This document shows, piece by piece, positions 10,824 to 22,303 of a stretch of 64,000 bases of DNA; position 1 is the first letter of the stretch; each line of letters opens with the position of its first letter. The stretch spans positions 62,001 to 126,000 of the forward strand of contig CAMCXL010000004.1 in assembly GCA_945883505.1 (NCBI GenBank), given 5' to 3'. A program made the position numbers and the translations under genes. The stretch is from Rhodoluna limnophila (GTDB taxonomy: Bacteria; Actinomycetota; Actinomycetes; Actinomycetales; Microbacteriaceae). Below the pieces are notes generated by a model, which had not been told where the DNA came from, searched no databases, and saw nothing but the letters and a program-made list of their open reading frames with translations.

Positions 10824-10949
10824 ATGACTGAAACACCAGTAGTGATGCTCGTCGGGGCGGGCATGATTTTCCTAGGAACCCTGGTGGCAGCATGGATTGT
10901 AGCTAGCATCGTTCGGCAGAACCGCAAAGACCGATCCTTCCCAGAATAA
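10824..10949 (+). CDS. Small single-TM membrane protein, 41 aa (MTETPVVMLVGAGMIFLGTLVAAWIVASIVRQNRKDRSFPE)
   Basis: ORF read directly from sequence (below the track cutoff); acidic/hydrophobic/basic topology; preceded by AAAGGA. Confidence 0.55.
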   Translation: MTETPVVMLVGAGMIFLGTLVAAWIVASIVRQNRKDRSFPE

Positions 10950-10962
10950 GCTAAGAAGTCTT

Positions 10963-11823
10963 ATGTCTAAGACTGCCCTGACCCACTGGGTCCTAACCCT
11001 AGTTTGCAAAGATCGTCCGGGTATCGTTCACGCCATTTCTGGCGCCATCGTAAAAGCATCGGGAAACATCACCGAGTCTCACCAGTTCACTTCTGAAGAT
11101 ACCGGACGATTTTTCATGAGACTTCAAATTGAGTCCCCGGTCGAAAGAGCCGAGCTCGAACAAAAAATCGCCCAGGTCACAAAAGAGTTTGGGATGGACT
11201 GGGAACTAGATGTTGTTGGCCGGAAGATGAAGACCCTGGTGCTAGTTTCCAAAGCCGCCCACTGCCTCAACGACTTACTCTTCAGACAGCGCTCTGGACA
11301 ATTGCCAATTCTGATTCCCAAAGTTCTGGCCAACCATGATTCCCTGGGTGAGCTTGCAACTTTCTATGGCATTGACTTTGAATCTCAGGCAATTGATTCC
11401 CCAGAGGATAAGTTGGCTTTTGAAGCTGACCTACGAAAGCTGATTCGGTCCGAAGAAATTGAACTTATTGTTCTGGCCAGATTCATGCAGATTCTGTCTC
11501 CAGAGTTTTGCAAAGAGTTCGCTGGCAAAATAGTAAACATTCACCACTCCTTCCTTCCAGGATTCAAGGGAGCTGACCCCTACGCCCAGGCTCATGCTCG
11601 AGGCGTAAAGCTAATTGGTGCAACCGCACACTTCGTGACCAGTGATCTTGATGAAGGTCCAATCATCGAACAAAACGTGGTTCGAGTTGAGCACGGTGAT
11701 TCGAGAAACCACCTGTTGGCTATCGGTCAAGACGTAGAGTCCAAAACTCTAAGCCAAGCGGTGCGCTGGTTCGCCGAGCGTCGGGTCCTTCTAGACGGTG
11801 CCCGAACCATCATCTTTAGCTAG
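10963..11823 (+). CDS. purU: Formyltetrahydrofolate deformylase
   Basis: N-terminal ACT-like domain (LTLVCKDRPGIVHAISG) plus hydrolase motif IVNIHHSFLPGFKGADPYAQA. Confidence 0.95.
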   Translation: MSKTALTHWVLTLVCKDRPGIVHAISGAIVKASGNITESHQFTSEDTGRFFMRLQIESPVERAELEQKIAQVTKEFGMDWELDVVGRKMKTLVLVSKAAHCLNDLLFRQRSGQLPILIPKVLANHDSLGELATFYGIDFESQAIDSPEDKLAFEADLRKLIRSEEIELIVLARFMQILSPEFCKEFAGKIVNIHHSFLPGFKGADPYAQAHARGVKLIGATAHFVTSDLDEGPIIEQNVVRVEHGDSRNHLLAIGQDVESKTLSQAVRWFAERRVLLDGARTIIFS

Positions 11824-13753
11824 ACAACACACCGGGTATCCCGCGCCTGGCAACAATTAGTCCAGCCACCAGAGCAAATAAGCCCATCCCCAGGAGCCCA
11901 AATATCCAGCCATTTTGGCCAAAGCCGGGCTGAAAACCCTGGGCTGGGATTGTCACTATTTGACTGGCCTGTGGCAAGGAACTGGCCGGTGGGCTCTGAA
12001 AGCTTGGCTGCTGAGGTCTCACCTCACCCAGCTGGACCTCTGGTGGATTGGCCGGGTTCAACGGTTCGGGGACTAAAACAGGCTCAACTTCGGGACTGGA
12101 AATGAGTGGAAACTGATCCTCGTCGCCAGGGATTAGGCCCACCACAGATTCCACCGGATCAGGTTGCAGCACTTGCGGCTCCGAATAAATCGGCTCATCT
12201 CGCACCACTACTTCGGTCACAGTTGGGGAATTCTCGGAAGTTAAATCTTCCTCGGGTTCCTGTGCTACCGGTTCGCTGGGTTCTTCGCTGGGTTCTGGAG
12301 CAGGTTCTTCGGAAGGTTCTGGAGCAGGTGGTTCTGGAACTTCGGCCGTGAAGCTTGTTGTGATTATTGAATTGGGTCCAAGGTTACCTGTTCCATCAGA
12401 TACCGAAAGTGCCTTGAGGCTGAGGGTGAAATCACTTTGTTGACAATCTGCAGTTTCGACCTGCCAGATTGTCGCACTCTGTTGGCTAATCCCCACCAAA
12501 CTGCAGGCTGGACTGGCGGCAGTGAATTCAATTGCTAATAGAGGAAGTGATTCAATTGGCTCGGTAAATTCTAAAACTGATCCTGTTTGATTGATTTCCC
12601 CCCAGCTCGCGGTTGGAGCGATGGTATCAATCAGTAAAGTGCTGGAAGAAAACGATTCGATGGGTCCAGTAACTTCAGAATTTGAAACGGAGTTTGGCCT
12701 TATGGTAATCGATAGCTGTCCTTGATCGCATCCGGAAAAGACCACTTGATAATTTGCTCCAGAACCTGAGAGCGAAGTGCTAAGGCAGGTGCCAGTGCTG
12801 TGGGATAGTTCGATATCTGAGCTATCAAAACCAGACACCGGGCCGTTGAACTGGATTCCAAAAGTTGCCTGGTCGCCCGATAGTTGCGATGTGATGCCCA
12901 AAACCACAGGTGCCAGCTGGTAGCGAATTACTACCTGGCCAGAGCCTGGCCAGATGCCTTGGGAGTGAACGACATTTGAAACCATGGCCGGATCAGTAAA
13001 GGAGGAGCCTCCGCCTCCGCCTCCAGCATCGGTGCAGCAGGAGTCGGTGTCTGAACCGCCACCTCCGCCGCCGAAGTATCCGCCGCCTCCACCGCCTCCG
13101 CCAAAAAGCGAGCTGCTGCCACCTTGGCCACCAGTGCCAAGGCTTCCGGCACTGCCCGAGCTACCGCTACCGTTGGCGGCACCTCCAGCACCTCCCGAAA
13201 GCTGGGAGCCTCCTTGGCCACCAATGCCCTGACCGGTTCGACCATTTAGAGCAACCAGCGCTCCTCCCGATCCACCGCCGGAGCCAAGTCCTGCCCCTCG
13301 GCCACCTCCACCTCCGGCAACAATAATTCTGGATGAAAGATCTAGTGACGTTCGAATATCAGTTGCTCCGCCTCCCGAGCCTTCAACCCCAGAACCAGAT
13401 CCAGCGGTGCCTCCACCGTTAAAACCTCCCGGTATGTTCGCTCCCGAATCACCAGCGCCACCGACGAAGATATATAAAACTTCCGGAACAATAGTTAGGC
13501 CACCGGTGACCTGCCCCCCTCCACCACCGCTTTTTCCACCCTGTGCTCCTGCCGCTTCAAAGGTCAGGTTCTTGGCATTTGCTGGAGGCGTGAAGGTTTG
13601 CATCTGTCCATTGAAGGAAAAAGTCACCGTGCATTTATCCCCGACACAACTTTCTGTGACACTGGCTTGGGAAGGTAAAGGAGACAGCACCGCAAAATAA
13701 AGAGCGAGGGCTGGAACAAGATGGAGAAGTCTTTTAGTTGGCCAATTATTCAT
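11816..13753 (-). CDS. Secreted/cell-surface glycine-rich protein with C-terminal TM anchor
   Basis: Signal peptide, Gly-rich domain ending in GQVVIRY, Ig-like middle region, Pro/Glu-rich stalk, C-terminal hydrophobic helix followed by ARR. Confidence 0.85.
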   Translation of the reverse strand: MNNWPTKRLLHLVPALALYFAVLSPLPSQASVTESCVGDKCTVTFSFNGQMQTFTPPANAKNLTFEAAGAQGGKSGGGGGQVTGGLTIVPEVLYIFVGGAGDSGANIPGGFNGGGTAGSGSGVEGSGGGATDIRTSLDLSSRIIVAGGGGGRGAGLGSGGGSGGALVALNGRTGQGIGGQGGSQLSGGAGGAANGSGSSGSAGSLGTGGQGGSSSLFGGGGGGGGYFGGGGGGSDTDSCCTDAGGGGGGSSFTDPAMVSNVVHSQGIWPGSGQVVIRYQLAPVVLGITSQLSGDQATFGIQFNGPVSGFDSSDIELSHSTGTCLSTSLSGSGANYQVVFSGCDQGQLSITIRPNSVSNSEVTGPIESFSSSTLLIDTIAPTASWGEINQTGSVLEFTEPIESLPLLAIEFTAASPACSLVGISQQSATIWQVETADCQQSDFTLSLKALSVSDGTGNLGPNSIITTSFTAEVPEPPAPEPSEEPAPEPSEEPSEPVAQEPEEDLTSENSPTVTEVVVRDEPIYSEPQVLQPDPVESVVGLIPGDEDQFPLISSPEVEPVLVPEPLNPANPPEVQLGEVRPQQPSFQSPPASSLPQASQIVTIPAQGFQPGFGQNGWIFGLLGMGLFALVAGLIVARRGIPGVLSS

Positions 13754-13765
13754 GGCGCAAATGTA

Positions 13766-13794
13766 AAACCCTGACCGAATTACGGTCAGGGTTT
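13766..13794 (-). terminator. Intrinsic-type hairpin downstream of icd
   Basis: AAACCCTGACCG-aatta-CGGTCAGGGTTT, perfect 12-bp stem. Confidence 0.8.
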
Positions 13795-13808
13795 ATACAC
13801 AGTGTGAA

Positions 13809-15023
13809 TTACTTTAGGCGGGCAGTTAGATTTTCTGCTAGTGAGGCCATGAACTCTTCGGTTGACTGGTAGGCCTGTCCACTTCCAACCAGAGAGGAAA
13901 GATCCTTGGTCATCTTGCCCGACTCAACCGTCTTGATAACAACGTCTTCTAGGGTTTCGGCAAACTTATTTACCTCAGGAGTTCCATCCAACTTGGCACG
14001 GTGCATAAGTGCACGGGTCCAAGCGTAGATCGAAGCAATCGGGTTGGTCGAAGTCTTCTTGCCGGCCTGGTGCTCGCGGTAGTGACGGGTCACTGTTCCG
14101 TGGGCTGCTTCGGCCAAAGCGGTCTTGCCATCTGGGGTAGTTAGCACCGAGGTCATAAGTCCTAGGGAGCCAAAGCCTTGGGCTACGGTATCGGACTGCA
14201 CGTCGCCGTCGTAGTTCTTACAAGCCCAGACGTAGCCACCTTCCCACTTCAAACAAGCAGCGACCATGTCATCAATTAGGCGGTGCTCGTAAGTGATGCC
14301 GGCAGCCTTGAATCTGTCGGCATACTCGGTGTCAAAGACTTCCTGGAAGGCGTCTTTGAAGGCTCCGTCATAGGCCTTCAAGATGGTGTTCTTAGTCGAA
14401 AGGTATACCGGGTAGTTTCTGGCAAGGCCGTAATTAAAAGAAGCCCTAGCAAAATCACGAATTGATTCCATGTAGTTATACATACCCATGGCAACACCAC
14501 CGGCAGCCGGATAGTCCGCAATTGTCCAAGTCTGGGGCTCGCCCGATTCTGGGGTGTAAGTCATAGTGACTGTGCCCTTGCCAGGGATCTTTATGTCAGT
14601 TGCCTTGTACTGATCGCCGTGAGCGTGTCGACCGATAACGATCGGCTTGGTCCAACCAGGAACTAGACGGGGAACGTTCGAGATAATAATTGGCTCGCGG
14701 AAGACAACACCGTCCAGGATGTTTCGGATAGTTCCATTAGGAGATTTCCACATCTTCTTTAGACCAAATTCTTCAACCCTGGCCTCATCCGGTGTGATCG
14801 TCGCACACTTAACTCCAACGCCATGCTTTTTTATGGCGTGAGCTGCATCAATGGTTACCTGATCGTCGGTTGCGTCACGGTGTTGGATCGAGAGGTCGTA
14901 ATACTCAAGGTCAACATCTAGGAAGGGCAAAATCAGGGAGTCCTTGATGTTCTGCCAAATGATTCTTGTCATTTCATCGCCGTCAAGCTCTACTACTTTT
15001 CCGACAACCTTGATTTTTTCCAT
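13809..15023 (-). CDS. icd: NADP-dependent isocitrate dehydrogenase; likely start at 15023 rather than the TTG at 15062
   Basis: [28 protein letters not shown], typical of the dimeric eukaryote-like IDH; AAGGAAG upstream of the ATG. Confidence 0.94.
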   Translation of the reverse strand: MEKIKVVGKVVELDGDEMTRIIWQNIKDSLILPFLDVDLEYYDLSIQHRDATDDQVTIDAAHAIKKHGVGVKCATITPDEARVEEFGLKKMWKSPNGTIRNILDGVVFREPIIISNVPRLVPGWTKPIVIGRHAHGDQYKATDIKIPGKGTVTMTYTPESGEPQTWTIADYPAAGGVAMGMYNYMESIRDFARASFNYGLARNYPVYLSTKNTILKAYDGAFKDAFQEVFDTEYADRFKAAGITYEHRLIDDMVAACLKWEGGYVWACKNYDGDVQSDTVAQGFGSLGLMTSVLTTPDGKTALAEAAHGTVTRHYREHQAGKKTSTNPIASIYAWTRALMHRAKLDGTPEVNKFAETLEDVVIKTVESGKMTKDLSSLVGSGQAYQSTEEFMASLAENLTARLK

Positions 15024-15120
15024 ACGCTTTTTGACTTCCTTTTTCTTTTTAGCTCGTTCCAAACTCTTCTAGACTACTTAACAATCAGCTTGGGGCTAAA
15101 ACCATGGGTTTTACTGCCCG

Positions 15121-16926
15121 TTAGACCAGTGAATCTCGCCAGGCCTTATGCATCTTGGAGAACTTTCCGGTGCCCGAGATCAGCTTCTCCGGGGTGTCAT
15201 CTTCGATGACCTGACCGTGCTCCAAAACAAGCACCCGATCGGCAATTGCCACCGTCGAGAGACGGTGAGCAATGATTATCGCCGTTCGAGAATTCAGCAG
15301 GGTCTTTAGCCCCTGCTGGACCAAGCGCTCGGATGGAACATCCAGCGAACTGGTTGCCTCATCGAGAATCAATACCGCGGGGTCTGCAATAAAGGCCCTG
15401 GCAAAAGAGATCAGCTGACGCTGCCCAGAACTTACTCGCCCCCCGCGCTTATTGACATCGGTTGAGTAGCCATCGGGGAGCTCCATTATGAAATCATGAG
15501 CGCCGACCGCCTTGGCGGCGGCCTCAATTTCTTCCGGTGTTGCGCTTGGCTTGCCAAGCGCAATGTTTTCAGCCACCGATCCAGAAAACAGGTAAGCCTC
15601 TTGGGTGACCATCACAACAGTTTTTCTCAAGTCCGTGCTGGAAATGTTTTGAAGATTAATTTCATCCAGTAGCACTTCGCCTGCAGTTGGGTCATAGAAC
15701 CTTGCAACTAGTTTCGCGATGGTGGATTTGCCAGCACCGGTAGTTCCAACTAGTGCAACGGTTTGTCCGGGCAAGATCTCAAGCTTTAGGTCCTTTAGAA
15801 CCTTGACCTCGTTTGAATAGTTGAAGGATACGTTGTTGAAAGTTATCCGACCTTCTATTTCACCCAGTTTGGTTGAGGCTTTGGGTTCTAGAACAGTTGG
15901 TTTTTCTTGCAGAACTCCGGAGATTTTTTCCAGCGAGGAGTTTGCCGACTGGTAAGAGTTATAGAACATTGCAAGGTTTTCCATCGGGTCAAAAAATCTT
16001 CTCGCGTAGATAATTGCCGCGGTTAGAACACCGATGCCAAGTTCGCCCTGGAGCACTCTGGTTCCACCAAACAGCAAAATGGTTGCTACCGTCATGTTTC
16101 CAATAAGTAGTAGGCCTGGACCAAAGTAACCAAAGAGCTGAATGACTTTTACCGTGACATCCCGATACTCTTCGCTGAGAATCTCGTAGAGACTCTGATT
16201 GGCCTTTTCTTTGCGGAAGGCCTTTACAGCCCTTATTCCGGTCATGGTCTCAACGAAGTTCACAATCAATGACGCCGAGGCAACCCTGGACTGGCGGAAC
16301 TTCAGCCTTGAGTTCACCTGGAACCACTTGGTTAGAAAGAAAAGCGGTATCCAGCTAATTGCCAAGATTCCAAAGCTTGAGGGGTCAAGCAGGAAAAGAG
16401 CCGAGGCGGTAAAGAGCATATAGAAGACACCGGCAATCATCTCATTACCGCCAGAGGCCAAAAGTTCCTTGATGGCGTCCAGGTCGCTGGTTTGTCTGGC
16501 AATAACCCGACCCGAGGTGTATTTCTCGTGAAACTCAATAGAAAGTCGCTGGGTTTGCTTAAAGATTCGCTGCCGAAGATCTAGTAGCACATCCTGATTT
16601 ATCTTTGCCGCAAACCTCAGGAACCAACTGATCAGCGATGCGGTGGCAAGCGCTGCAAAAAGGTATCCTCCAACCACCAAAAATAGCGGTGTGGTTTCTT
16701 GTCTTATTGCAGCAGGAAGTGCCCAGTCAATTCCAAGGGCGATAAGGGCTGGTCCTGCAACCCTAAGCATCTGAGACAAAATAACAACAAACAAACTCAG
16801 AACCAGTCTGCTGCGGACCGGATGAATCAGCGAGAAAAGTAGTGCGCGCGAGCGAAGCTTGAGCGCCTTCGATTCAGCTTTGTCGAGGATGATCTTGTCT
16901 TCACCCTTTACCCCCTGCATGCTCAA
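15121..16926 (-). CDS. ABC transporter ATP-binding/permease, subunit B of a heterodimeric exporter pair
   Basis: Walker A GTTGAGKS, signature VSSGQRQ, Walker [13 protein letters not shown]; overlaps next gene by 4 nt. Confidence 0.93.
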   Translation of the reverse strand: MSMQGVKGEDKIILDKAESKALKLRSRALLFSLIHPVRSRLVLSLFVVILSQMLRVAGPALIALGIDWALPAAIRQETTPLFLVVGGYLFAALATASLISWFLRFAAKINQDVLLDLRQRIFKQTQRLSIEFHEKYTSGRVIARQTSDLDAIKELLASGGNEMIAGVFYMLFTASALFLLDPSSFGILAISWIPLFFLTKWFQVNSRLKFRQSRVASASLIVNFVETMTGIRAVKAFRKEKANQSLYEILSEEYRDVTVKVIQLFGYFGPGLLLIGNMTVATILLFGGTRVLQGELGIGVLTAAIIYARRFFDPMENLAMFYNSYQSANSSLEKISGVLQEKPTVLEPKASTKLGEIEGRITFNNVSFNYSNEVKVLKDLKLEILPGQTVALVGTTGAGKSTIAKLVARFYDPTAGEVLLDEINLQNISSTDLRKTVVMVTQEAYLFSGSVAENIALGKPSATPEEIEAAAKAVGAHDFIMELPDGYSTDVNKRGGRVSSGQRQLISFARAFIADPAVLILDEATSSLDVPSERLVQQGLKTLLNSRTAIIIAHRLSTVAIADRVLVLEHGQVIEDDTPEKLISGTGKFSKMHKAWRDSLV

Positions 16927-18698
16927 TTTCTCACCTGCCCTTCATCGGAGTGCTCCTCAAGAGAAGAAACCACGAAGCGATAATCCGGACTTGAAATAAG
17001 TAACTCAGCGTGTTTACCAAAGGCAACGATCTTGCCATCTTGCAGTAGTGCAACTCGATCGGCCAACTGCACTGTGGAGGGGCGGTGAGCAACAATTAGC
17101 GCGGTGGTTTCAGAAAGCACAGTACGAAGTGCACTTTCCACCAGCGCTTCAGTATCAACATCCAGCGCCGAAAGTGGATCATCTAAAACCAAAACTGCAG
17201 GCTTTGCGGCAACCGCCCGAGCCAGCGCTAAGCGCTGCCGCTGACCACCCGATAGCGATAAACCCTCTTCACCGATCTTGGTCTCAACACCATCTGGAAG
17301 ATCGTAAACAAACTGAGCCTGAGCAATCTCTAGAGCTTCTTTGAGATCTTGCTCGGTGGCCTCGGGTCTTCCCAATAAAACGTTTTCACGAACCGAGCTT
17401 GAAAATAAAGTGGCGTCTTCGAAGGCCATGGCGATGTGGGTGCGAAGCTCAGCCCTTGTGAGAGATTTGATGTCTACGCCATCAAGCTCAATTGAACCGC
17501 CGGTTGCTTCAAATAGCCTCGTGGTAAGAGCCGTCAACGTGGTCTTGCCAGAGCCGGTGACTCCGATTAGAGCCACGGATTCACCCGGATTTAGCAACAG
17601 GTTAACCCCGCTTAGAAGCGGCAAAGAGCCTGGTTTTTGGTCTGGATAGCTAAAGTGAACATCCTTGAACTCAAGCTTGCCCCTGGGGTTCTTGATGGTT
17701 TGGGGATCTAATGGATCCTCAATTGAGACCGGCTCATCGATTACCTCGAAGTGCCTGGAGATGGCTGTCTTGGCGTCCAGAGTAAGAGCGAGCAAAAAGC
17801 CGATTGATTCGGTTGGCCAGCGAAGCACCGTTGCGGTTGCAAAAAATGCCACCAGTCCACCCACGGTAAGAGAGCCTTCGGCAACCAGAAGTATTCCGGC
17901 AAACATAGAAAGACCGAGAGCTGTTTCTGGAAGAAATAACAGGTATGCCCACATATTTGCAATCAGTCCGGCTTTTTTGAGCTCGGTGGAACGAAGATCG
18001 GTTGCTCCGGCTGCGAATTTCTGAGCAGCGAACTCGCCTCTACCAAACGCTTTCAAGACCCTGATGCCGTGAACTGATTCTTCAACCGCGGTTGCAAGGT
18101 CCCCTGCTTGATCTTGAGACTGCCTGGCTATTTTGCCGTAGCCGGATTCAAACCTAAATCCCTTAATCCAAATCGGAATCGAAACAACAAAGAAAATGGC
18201 ACCGAGTATCCAACTAAAACTAAACAGCACCACAAGTCCGATTGCGATTGTTGCAGCGTTGGCAATTAGCAAAACCAAACCGAAGGAAAGCCAGCGCCGG
18301 ATAAGACCTAGGTCTTGGGTGGCGCGAGAAAGCAATTGCCCCGAGGGCCACCGGTCGTGAAAACTAACCGGGAGATCTTGAAGTTTCTTAAAAAGACTCG
18401 TCCGCATCGAAGACTCGACTCCGGTGACCGGAGTTAGTACCAGCCAACGTCGAAGCAGAACCAGGAAGGCTTCTAGTAGACCCATTCCAAAAACTAGCGC
18501 AACTAAGAAGTAAAGATTTTCTAGGGTCCCAAGCTCGGAGAGCTCATCGATTAATTCGCGTAGAACTTGGGGAATACTAAGCGCCACCGCGTGAGCACTA
18601 ATGGCGGCGATAACTCCAAGTAGCAGCCTTGGAATGGCCTTTTTGGCGTAGGGCAGAATCCTGAACAGGGTTTTTAGCGTGCCGCTTGCATTACTCAA
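16923..18698 (-). CDS. ABC transporter ATP-binding/permease, subunit A of a heterodimeric exporter pair
   Basis: Walker A GVTGSGKT, signature LSGGQRQR, degenerate Walker [11 protein letters not shown]. Confidence 0.93.
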   Translation of the reverse strand: MSNASGTLKTLFRILPYAKKAIPRLLLGVIAAISAHAVALSIPQVLRELIDELSELGTLENLYFLVALVFGMGLLEAFLVLLRRWLVLTPVTGVESSMRTSLFKKLQDLPVSFHDRWPSGQLLSRATQDLGLIRRWLSFGLVLLIANAATIAIGLVVLFSFSWILGAIFFVVSIPIWIKGFRFESGYGKIARQSQDQAGDLATAVEESVHGIRVLKAFGRGEFAAQKFAAGATDLRSTELKKAGLIANMWAYLLFLPETALGLSMFAGILLVAEGSLTVGGLVAFFATATVLRWPTESIGFLLALTLDAKTAISRHFEVIDEPVSIEDPLDPQTIKNPRGKLEFKDVHFSYPDQKPGSLPLLSGVNLLLNPGESVALIGVTGSGKTTLTALTTRLFEATGGSIELDGVDIKSLTRAELRTHIAMAFEDATLFSSSVRENVLLGRPEATEQDLKEALEIAQAQFVYDLPDGVETKIGEEGLSLSGGQRQRLALARAVAAKPAVLVLDDPLSALDVDTEALVESALRTVLSETTALIVAHRPSTVQLADRVALLQDGKIVAFGKHAELLISSPDYRFVVSSLEEHSDEGQVRN

Positions 18699-18778
18699 CT
18701 AGCTTTGGAGCCTTCCGCCAGACCGATTTGGTCAGCTTTTTAGGCTAACACGGGTTCGCTGGGCTAAAGCTTCCTCGC

Positions 18779-20425
18779 CTAGTGGAAAAAGTGCCTTTCG
18801 CCGGTGAAATACATAGTCACACCCGCAGCTTCAGCTGCAGCGATGACATCCTCGTCTCGAACCGAACCACCGGGCTGAACAACTGCCTTGACTCCTGCTC
18901 GAAGCAGAACCTCCAGACCGTCGGCGAATGGGAAGAAGGCATCGCTTGCGGCAACCGTGCCCCGTACCCTGCCGGCTGCTCTTGATACCGCCAGCTCACA
19001 AGAATCGACCCGGTTCACCTGACCCATTCCAATACCAATTGATGCACCGTCTCTGGCAAGCAAAATACCATTTGATTTCACCGAGCGAACTGCCCGCCAG
19101 GCAAATTCCAAATCCGCCCTAGTTTTCGGATCAGCCTTGGTCCCGGTGACAAGCTTCCAGTTCTTATCGGTGAAGTTTTGGAAGCTGTCAGTTTCTTGAA
19201 CCAGAAGTCCCCCCGACACTTGCTTGAGCTCCATCGCCGCCCTAGAAAAATTAGGAGGTATCTGCAAAACTCTTAGGTTTTTCTTGGTTAGTAGTAGCTG
19301 CAGAGCCTCAAAGTCATAGCCCGGCGCAACAATTACCTCTGTGAATATGTCGGCAACCTGTCTTGCCATTTCTAAAGTGACCGGGCGGTTAGCTGCGATG
19401 ACTCCGCCGTAGGCGGAGACCGCATCACAAAAGTGCGCCTTGGCGTGAGCCTCCGCAATTGGATCAATAGAGCCTTCCAAACCAATAGCAATACCGCAGG
19501 GGTTGGCGTGCTTGATGATCGCAACCGCTGGCTCATTGAAGTCGTAAGCTGCCCGGAGGGCAGCGTCGGCATCAACGTAGTTGTTGTATGACATTTCCTT
19601 GCCACCGAACTGCTTGGCTTGAGCAATTCCCAGTGAAGTTTCTAGGCCCTCAACTTTGTATAGCGCGGCTGCTTGGTGTGAGTTCTCGCCGTAGCGAAGT
19701 ACCGAGGAAAGAGTTGCCTTGACATCCAGGGTTTTAGCAAAGCCGGGGTTCTTGCTGGCATCGGCATCACTTCGGCCGGCGTCTGATTTCCAGGCATCAT
19801 CGAGCGAGGTTGCCATCCAGTTCGACACTGCGGTGTCGTATCTTGCTGTGTGTGAAAAAGCCAAAAGAGCTAGCTCCTTGCGCTGGGTCAAAGTGGTTCC
19901 ACCCGATCCAAGTGCGGTGATGATCTCGGAGTACTTAGCTGGGTCAACCACAATGGCAACGTTGGCGTGGTTTTTGGCAGCGGCTCGAACCATGGCCGGT
20001 CCCCCGATGTCGATCTGGTCAATGGCTGTCTCGCCAGTTGCACCTTTAGTTATGGCCTCAACGAACGGATACAGGTTCACAACCACCAGCTGAAACGGCT
20101 TGACCTTTAATTGCTCAAGCTGCGACTGGTGCTGTACCAGGCGAAGATCGGCCAATAATCCGGCGTGAATTGCAGGGTGCAGGGTCTTGACCCTGCCATC
20201 TAGGGTCTCTTCAAAGCCGGTGACTTCCGCTACCTCGGTGACTTTAATTCCTGCTTCCGCAATGGTTTTAGCGGTAGAACCGGTCGAGACAATTTCAACA
20301 CCGTTTTCCCCGAGTGCCCTGGCAAGCTCAATTAATCCAGTTTTGTCTGAAACAGAAATCAGAGCGCGCTTGATGGGGACTTTGTCAAAGTGACGATAGT
20401 CGGCTGCTTGGTATTTGCTGTCCAT
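18779..20425 (-). CDS. purH: Bifunctional AICAR transformylase / IMP cyclohydrolase
   Basis: [32 protein letters not shown] and IIKHANPCG motifs. Confidence 0.97.
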   Translation of the reverse strand: MDSKYQAADYRHFDKVPIKRALISVSDKTGLIELARALGENGVEIVSTGSTAKTIAEAGIKVTEVAEVTGFEETLDGRVKTLHPAIHAGLLADLRLVQHQSQLEQLKVKPFQLVVVNLYPFVEAITKGATGETAIDQIDIGGPAMVRAAAKNHANVAIVVDPAKYSEIITALGSGGTTLTQRKELALLAFSHTARYDTAVSNWMATSLDDAWKSDAGRSDADASKNPGFAKTLDVKATLSSVLRYGENSHQAAALYKVEGLETSLGIAQAKQFGGKEMSYNNYVDADAALRAAYDFNEPAVAIIKHANPCGIAIGLEGSIDPIAEAHAKAHFCDAVSAYGGVIAANRPVTLEMARQVADIFTEVIVAPGYDFEALQLLLTKKNLRVLQIPPNFSRAAMELKQVSGGLLVQETDSFQNFTDKNWKLVTGTKADPKTRADLEFAWRAVRSVKSNGILLARDGASIGIGMGQVNRVDSCELAVSRAAGRVRGTVAASDAFFPFADGLEVLLRAGVKAVVQPGGSVRDEDVIAAAEAAGVTMYFTGERHFFH

Positions 20426-20436
20426 GGTTTGGTGCT

Positions 20437-21021
20437 CTAAATCTTTGCCAAGTCGATACGCTTTTCCGCAACCCCGATGATCGTGTCGATAAGAAGTTCA
20501 CGCTCGTGAACTTTGATTCGCTCGTGCAGAGTTGGGACATCATCACCGGGCATTACTTGAACTTTGCGTTGGAGAATAATCGGCCCGGTGTCAACGCCGG
20601 CGTCAACAACATGGATGGTTGCTCCGGTCTCACTGACTCCGGCTGCCAGGGTGTCACGCACAGCGTTCGCTCCGGGGAAAAGTGGAAGTAAAGATGCGTG
20701 AATATTAATTAGGTTTGGGCTAAAGCGATTCACAAAAGCTGGAGGCAATATCTTCATGAATCCGGCTAGAGCAACAAGGTCTGGGTTGAAGTGCTCAACT
20801 GTTTCTTGTAGTTTCTTTGCCCAACTTTCACGGTCGGGAAACCTACTTCTTTCAACAACAAAAGTTGGCACACCGTACAAATCGGCATGAGCTAAACCGA
20901 GAGCTGGTCCATCTGAACCAACCGCGAGAATTCTTACCGGAACCAGGGGGCTCTCGGTGGCTTTCAGAAGCGCCAAAAGGTTTGAGCCGGTACCAGAGAT
21001 TAGAACTACGACCGACAGCAT
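20437..21021 (-). CDS. purN: Phosphoribosylglycinamide formyltransferase
   Basis: [23 protein letters not shown] and [12 protein letters not shown] motifs; adjacent to purH. Confidence 0.95.
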   Translation of the reverse strand: MLSVVVLISGTGSNLLALLKATESPLVPVRILAVGSDGPALGLAHADLYGVPTFVVERSRFPDRESWAKKLQETVEHFNPDLVALAGFMKILPPAFVNRFSPNLINIHASLLPLFPGANAVRDTLAAGVSETGATIHVVDAGVDTGPIILQRKVQVMPGDDVPTLHERIKVHERELLIDTIIGVAEKRIDLAKI

Positions 21022-21025
21022 GGAT

Positions 21026-22285
21026 TTAGCTTAGCGTTTTGGGTTTTTTGATGGCGTTCTCAGTCGGCCTTGCGCTATAGAAGGCGGCTAGGGTCGCAAC
21101 AACGAACACCTCGACAAAGCTCACCAGCATCAAGATCAAAGGATTCACTCCAACCTCCGAAAGCCTTCCGGGTCCTGCCCCACCGGAGGCAAGGAGTGCG
21201 AGAAATCCAAGCTGCAGGGAGGTCACCAGGGCAATCGATAGACCCAGCGAAATGGCTGCACTCCAGGCTGTTGCGAACTCAAATCTGATCTCATCGGCTG
21301 ACCTTCTGATCATTAGGGTCGCTATAAAAGCCGCCAGCAAAACAACCACAATCGCAATCATTCCAAAATCGAGCTTTCCAACCGGCAGTGCTCCGAGAAT
21401 AGGCACCGCAGGAAGCGGTCCCACCTGAGATCCCAAAGGGGAAATTAGCGAGCCTGAGCCAATTGAAAAACCGACACCGGTGAACCAAGCAGCACCATAA
21501 ATAATCAGATTGGGCAAAATAGCTAACTGCCCCGCGGTCAAAACAATTGCTCCCAACACACTGACCTGAACGCTTTCATAGAGTCTTGTGATGTCAATCC
21601 AGTTGAGTCCAATCAGCACAGCGATTGTGAAGGAAGAGACCATAAGTAGCATGGCGGTGATTGCGGTGCCAGCCCGGAGGGCTGGGCTAATTAGAGACCT
21701 GATGCTCCAGTGCATCTTTAGTCTTAGATCATTAAGAGCTCTTCTGATGCGGTCGCGCTCCGGGGCCTGATCCAAAACGTCTCCATCAAATAAAATATCC
21801 GGTCTTCCAAAAACCGAACCCAGAAACTGAAAGAGAAAAAACAACAAGGTTGGGAAGATCACTCCCTGCCAGGTGACCGGGTAAACCGCCTCATCGAAAG
21901 CTAGCGTGCTAATTGCAAGCGATGCAGCACCAAAAACCAATACCCCACCTAGCCAACCTGGCCAGAGCGAAGTCGCCACCAGGAATCTTTTTCCGGCGTT
22001 GTAGTAAAGTCTTGCGAACCAAATTGTCATTCCCAAAGGAATAAGTGAAACAACGAAAGTTGGAACCTCAACCCCTAGGATTTCACCGGCGGGAACCACG
22101 AGCCTGGTTCCGTGAGAAAGCAGCCAGAAATCCGAGGCTGCCCTAAAGGCTACGGTCCAGTTAACGTTTGGGTCGTTCTCGATTATCCAGACGATCGTGA
22201 GCGGAACCAGCAATACAGCTAAGCCAATGCCAATTAATATCGTGGCGTCAAAAACCGCTATAAAAAAGGCTTGTCTTCTGTTCAC
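21026..22285 (-). CDS. Multi-pass membrane protein, DUF6350/PerM-like
   Basis: About ten hydrophobic segments; position next to purN/purH as in other Actinobacteria. Confidence 0.8.
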   Translation of the reverse strand: MNRRQAFFIAVFDATILIGIGLAVLLVPLTIVWIIENDPNVNWTVAFRAASDFWLLSHGTRLVVPAGEILGVEVPTFVVSLIPLGMTIWFARLYYNAGKRFLVATSLWPGWLGGVLVFGAASLAISTLAFDEAVYPVTWQGVIFPTLLFFLFQFLGSVFGRPDILFDGDVLDQAPERDRIRRALNDLRLKMHWSIRSLISPALRAGTAITAMLLMVSSFTIAVLIGLNWIDITRLYESVQVSVLGAIVLTAGQLAILPNLIIYGAAWFTGVGFSIGSGSLISPLGSQVGPLPAVPILGALPVGKLDFGMIAIVVVLLAAFIATLMIRRSADEIRFEFATAWSAAISLGLSIALVTSLQLGFLALLASGGAGPGRLSEVGVNPLILMLVSFVEVFVVATLAAFYSARPTENAIKKPKTLS

Positions 22286-22303
22286 AGCTCAATCTGCCTT
22301 GTT

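Noticed and set aside
13000-13320. Possible CRISPR-like or minisatellite array from repeated ctccgcctccgcc
   Set aside because: Repeat is triplet polyglycine coding sequence in a long ORF; no spacer structure.
12984-13700. Proline-rich plus-strand ORFs (12984..13232, 13407..13700) and the frame-shifted Ala/Val-rich minus ORF 12931..13245
   Set aside because: Shadow ORFs of the GGN-rich glycine-rich CDS; no independent domain or start signal.
15097-15113. TAAAACC-atg-GGTTTTA hairpin downstream of the heterodimeric ABC genes
   Set aside because: Only 7 bp, AT-rich and without a clear U-tract; too weak to call a terminator with confidence.
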